Source: Betaproteobacteria bacterium
Lineage (GTDB): Bacteria; Pseudomonadota; Gammaproteobacteria; Burkholderiales; SG8-39
Reading direction: 5' to 3'
Length of the DNA: 7,285 bases
Assembly (NCBI GenBank): GCA_009693435.1
Contig: SHXF01000157.1
Location: forward strand, 1-7,285
Positions 5,919 to 7,285 of the stretch are shown piece after piece. The translations under genes were made by a program, and so were the position numbers. The notes below the pieces were generated by a model. It did not search any database, was not told the DNA's origin, and saw only the letters and a list, made by a program, of their open reading frames with translations. Each line of letters opens with the position of its first letter. Positions within the stretch are counted from its first letter, which is position 1.

Positions 5919-6977
5919 CTACACCAGGACGACACGTTCAATAGTGCCTTCGACGCGAATGCCGTGCCGCCACTGACGGGAGAAGGGGGTGAGCGGGCGC
6001 ATGTCCGGGGCCGCAAGCCACAGCCTCCACAGTCGCCGCTTCCTTGACGGCTCCGGCCAGTCCTGGAAGTCCGTTCGAGAGTGAAGCACAACTGAATTAT
6101 TTAGAAACTGCATGTCACCAGGCTCGAAAACCATCGCATAGTGCAGCTCTTCGCAGACTGCCTTCGTCAGCTGCAGTGCCTCGAATTGCCGCGCCGTCAT
6201 CGGCGGTGCGCCCGGCAGAGCGTGACCCTTCTCCATGTGCTTGGAGCCGAATGAGGTGCACAGGTAGCCGTCGAGAAAGTTGAACACCGGGCTCTCGTAA
6301 TACGGGTTCTCGTGCGGATTGACCTCGGCGTGCTTTGTCCAGCAATAGGGTTGCGAAAGTTCCTCGATCAGATCCCGACGGCGCCTCAGTACCTCGTTGT
6401 AGACAGCGATTGAGCTTGTTAGCTTCGAAATCCCGCCGGACTTCGCCGTCTGCATGCACAACAGGCCGACGATGTTTGCGTGGTCGGAGTGGTAGTCCAT
6501 GGCCGCGTTGGTTTGGTAGCCGCGGTGCTGCGGATTGGCATAGTCCTTTCCAAGGTCGACGACGTGACCAATCATGTCGCCTATGGGATTGTTGGTGACT
6601 GCATGCCCGAGATGCCGCCCAATCCCCCAGTAGATCGCTGCCGTCTCAAAAGACGTCAGATCGTCTATCGGGAGACCCCGAACCAGCGTCAGTCCCAATC
6701 CATCGCGTAGAGCCGTCTTTATGTTGCCGAGCGGACCAGCAAACTCGCCGAGGTCGAAATCCCACACCGTCGTGCGGAGAAGTGAATTGGGATCTGATCC
6801 GAATCTATCGCGAGTCTTAACCGCCATCGCTTTCAGGCTGGCGATTTCGCCGCCGCTCAGGCGATGCATCCAGTCGTTGCGCGCGGCAAGTTCCGATCCG
6901 GTCCAGTCCGCCGGGTCGATGGCCGCTTCCCCGCAAACCGCCAAATTGCGTTTCACTGCTGTTTCAGCCTGTATCAT
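5919..6977 (-). CDS. TauD/TfdA-family Fe(II)/2-oxoglutarate-dependent dioxygenase
   Basis: A 352-residue enzyme of the TauD/TfdA group, which oxidises organic substrates using Fe(II), O2 and 2-oxoglutarate. The iron-binding triad is visible: H163 and D165 in DYHSDHANIVGLLCMQ, and distal H299 in FLNNSVVLHSRTDF. The arginines R314/R315 and R318 in SRKRRLWRLWL are candidates for gripping the 2-oxoglutarate carboxylate. The double-stranded beta-helix core spans about residues 95-325, preceded by an N-terminal region with WTGSEL and GPLGNIKTAL. The ATG at 6977 has AGGGG (complement of 6986-6990) eight bases upstream. It is followed on the same strand by the Bug-type receptor, an arrangement that suggests uptake and oxidation of a related compound. 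Taurine as substrate is not supported: the protein is longer and only distantly similar to TauD. Substrate unknown. Confidence 0.92.
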   Translation of the reverse strand: MIQAETAVKRNLAVCGEAAIDPADWTGSELAARNDWMHRLSGGEIASLKAMAVKTRDRFGSDPNSLLRTTVWDFDLGEFAGPLGNIKTALRDGLGLTLVRGLPIDDLTSFETAAIYWGIGRHLGHAVTNNPIGDMIGHVVDLGKDYANPQHRGYQTNAAMDYHSDHANIVGLLCMQTAKSGGISKLTSSIAVYNEVLRRRRDLIEELSQPYCWTKHAEVNPHENPYYESPVFNFLDGYLCTSFGSKHMEKGHALPGAPPMTARQFEALQLTKAVCEELHYAMVFEPGDMQFLNNSVVLHSRTDFQDWPEPSRKRRLWRLWLAAPDMRPLTPFSRQWRHGIRVEGTIERVVLV

Positions 6978-7030
6978 TATACGAACCCCTAGCTGTACAA
7001 AAGCGATAGAAGGAAATTCAATCCCGCTCT

Positions 7031-7135
7031 TTTCGCGCGTCTGGCCGATTGTGACGGTTTGGCGCTGATTCAGCGCTCCGGAGCACTACGCTGAGAGCAT
7101 TTTGCGCGTTCGCCTGGCCGATTGCAATGCCGGTT
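7031..7135 (+). repeat. Imperfect direct repeat pair (7031-7059 and 7101-7135)
   Basis: The core CTGGCCGATTG is exact at 7041-7051 and 7114-7124. Each copy is preceded by TTT(C)GCGCGT and followed by CGGTT. The offset between copies grows from 70 to 73 to 76 nt along the unit, meaning the second copy has two extra 3-nt stretches. The two palindromes at 7062-7084 lie between the copies. Function unknown; a repeated protein-binding site or a duplicated fragment are both possible. Confidence 0.45.
7062..7084. promoter_or_regulatory. Two overlapping perfect palindromes, candidate operator
   Basis: GCGCTGATTCAGCGC (7062-7076; seven-base arms around one T) overlaps by two bases the perfect ten-base palindrome GCTCCGGAGC (7075-7084). 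They lie 85-107 bp upstream of the dioxygenase start on its coding strand, a plausible place for a regulator to bind. No regulator gene is in the window. Very short loops make an RNA hairpin role less likely than a DNA-binding dyad. Confidence 0.4.
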
Positions 7136-7179
7136 ACGTCTCCATAACTCCGCTTTAACTGATGTCCTGACCGCCACGG

Positions 7180-7227
7180 TAACCACGCCCAGACGCGGAA
7201 CTAGTTCTCCTATGTGGCTGGGCGTTA
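7180..7227. repeat. Bulged inverted repeat enclosing a palindrome
   Basis: The left arm TAACCACGCCCAG (7180-7192) and the right arm CTGGGCGTTA (7218-7227) are complementary except for three extra bases in the left arm. The 25-nt interior holds the perfect palindrome GAACTAGTTC (7198-7207). Ends of the form TAAC...GTTA with a bulged stem recall integron attC sites, but the full RYYYAAC and GTTRRRY boxes are not met. A recombination site, an IS end or a structured RNA are alternatives. Confidence 0.35.
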
Positions 7228-7285
7228 TCTGCCTCTTTTAACACTGACCAGATTTCTTAGAGCGGAAATATTCGCCCTTTTGGGG

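Larger units (their letters stand above)
6978..7285. other. Gene-free region upstream of the dioxygenase
   Basis: These 308 bases show no reading frame I recognise and no tRNA-like fold. They should include the dioxygenase promoter; a weak candidate on the - strand is TTGAAT (complement of 7016-7021), an 18-bp spacer, then TACAGC (complement of 6992-6997). The rest is unusually rich in dyads and repeats, listed separately. It may be regulatory DNA or the edge of another mobile element. Confidence 0.5.

Noticed and set aside
7094..7240. Short + strand frame at the right end as a possible gene fragment
   Set aside because: About 45 open codons with no start, ribosome-binding site or recognisable motif; compatible with chance.
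7185..7241. Rho-independent terminator from the 8-bp stem 7185-7192 / 7218-7225
   Set aside because: The loop is 25 nt and the nearest T-run (within 7233-7240) starts several bases after the stem, unlike an intrinsic terminator; no gene on that strand ends just upstream.

Overview
The window looks like a piece of GC-rich proteobacterial chromosome, most likely Betaproteobacteria of the Burkholderiales type. That guess rests on two orphan Bug/TctC-type periplasmic binding proteins, whose family is greatly expanded in that group, next to small catabolic enzymes (amidohydrolase, carboxymuconolactone-decarboxylase-like protein, TauD/TfdA dioxygenase). I cannot assign a genus from the sequence.

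Layout, left to right. Positions 1-475 hold mobile-element debris: the C-terminal remnant of an IS91-type transposase and a short repeat-rich stretch that may be an IS end. A Bug/TctC binding protein (476-1450, +) converges with a carboxymuconolactone-decarboxylase-family gene (1459-2016, -). Divergent from the latter is a compact three-gene + strand block: a ribbon-helix-helix antitoxin (2145-2423, TTG start), a ParE/RelE toxin overlapping it by 4 nt (2420-2716), and 13 nt later a metal-dependent amidohydrolase (2730-4172). An 18-bp near-palindrome sits just upstream of the antitoxin and is a good candidate operator.

On the - strand, the right half carries a TauD/TfdA-family dioxygenase (5919-6977) followed by a second Bug/TctC protein (about 4815-5780). 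Just after that comes a Ser/Thr protein kinase fragment (4272-4799) that keeps the catalytic C-lobe but has lost the whole ATP-binding N-lobe. The last ~310 bases (6978-7285) hold no recognisable gene but are rich in palindromes and an imperfect direct repeat.

Functionally, this reads as an accessory catabolic neighbourhood: two extracytoplasmic solute receptors and three small-molecule enzymes, with no TctA/TctB membrane partners in view, assembled next to a toxin-antitoxin pair and broken genes. I see no convincing new multi-gene system. The most unusual points are the apparent coupling of the toxin-antitoxin operon to the amidohydrolase, the beheaded kinase abutting a binding-protein gene, and the unexplained palindrome-rich right end.
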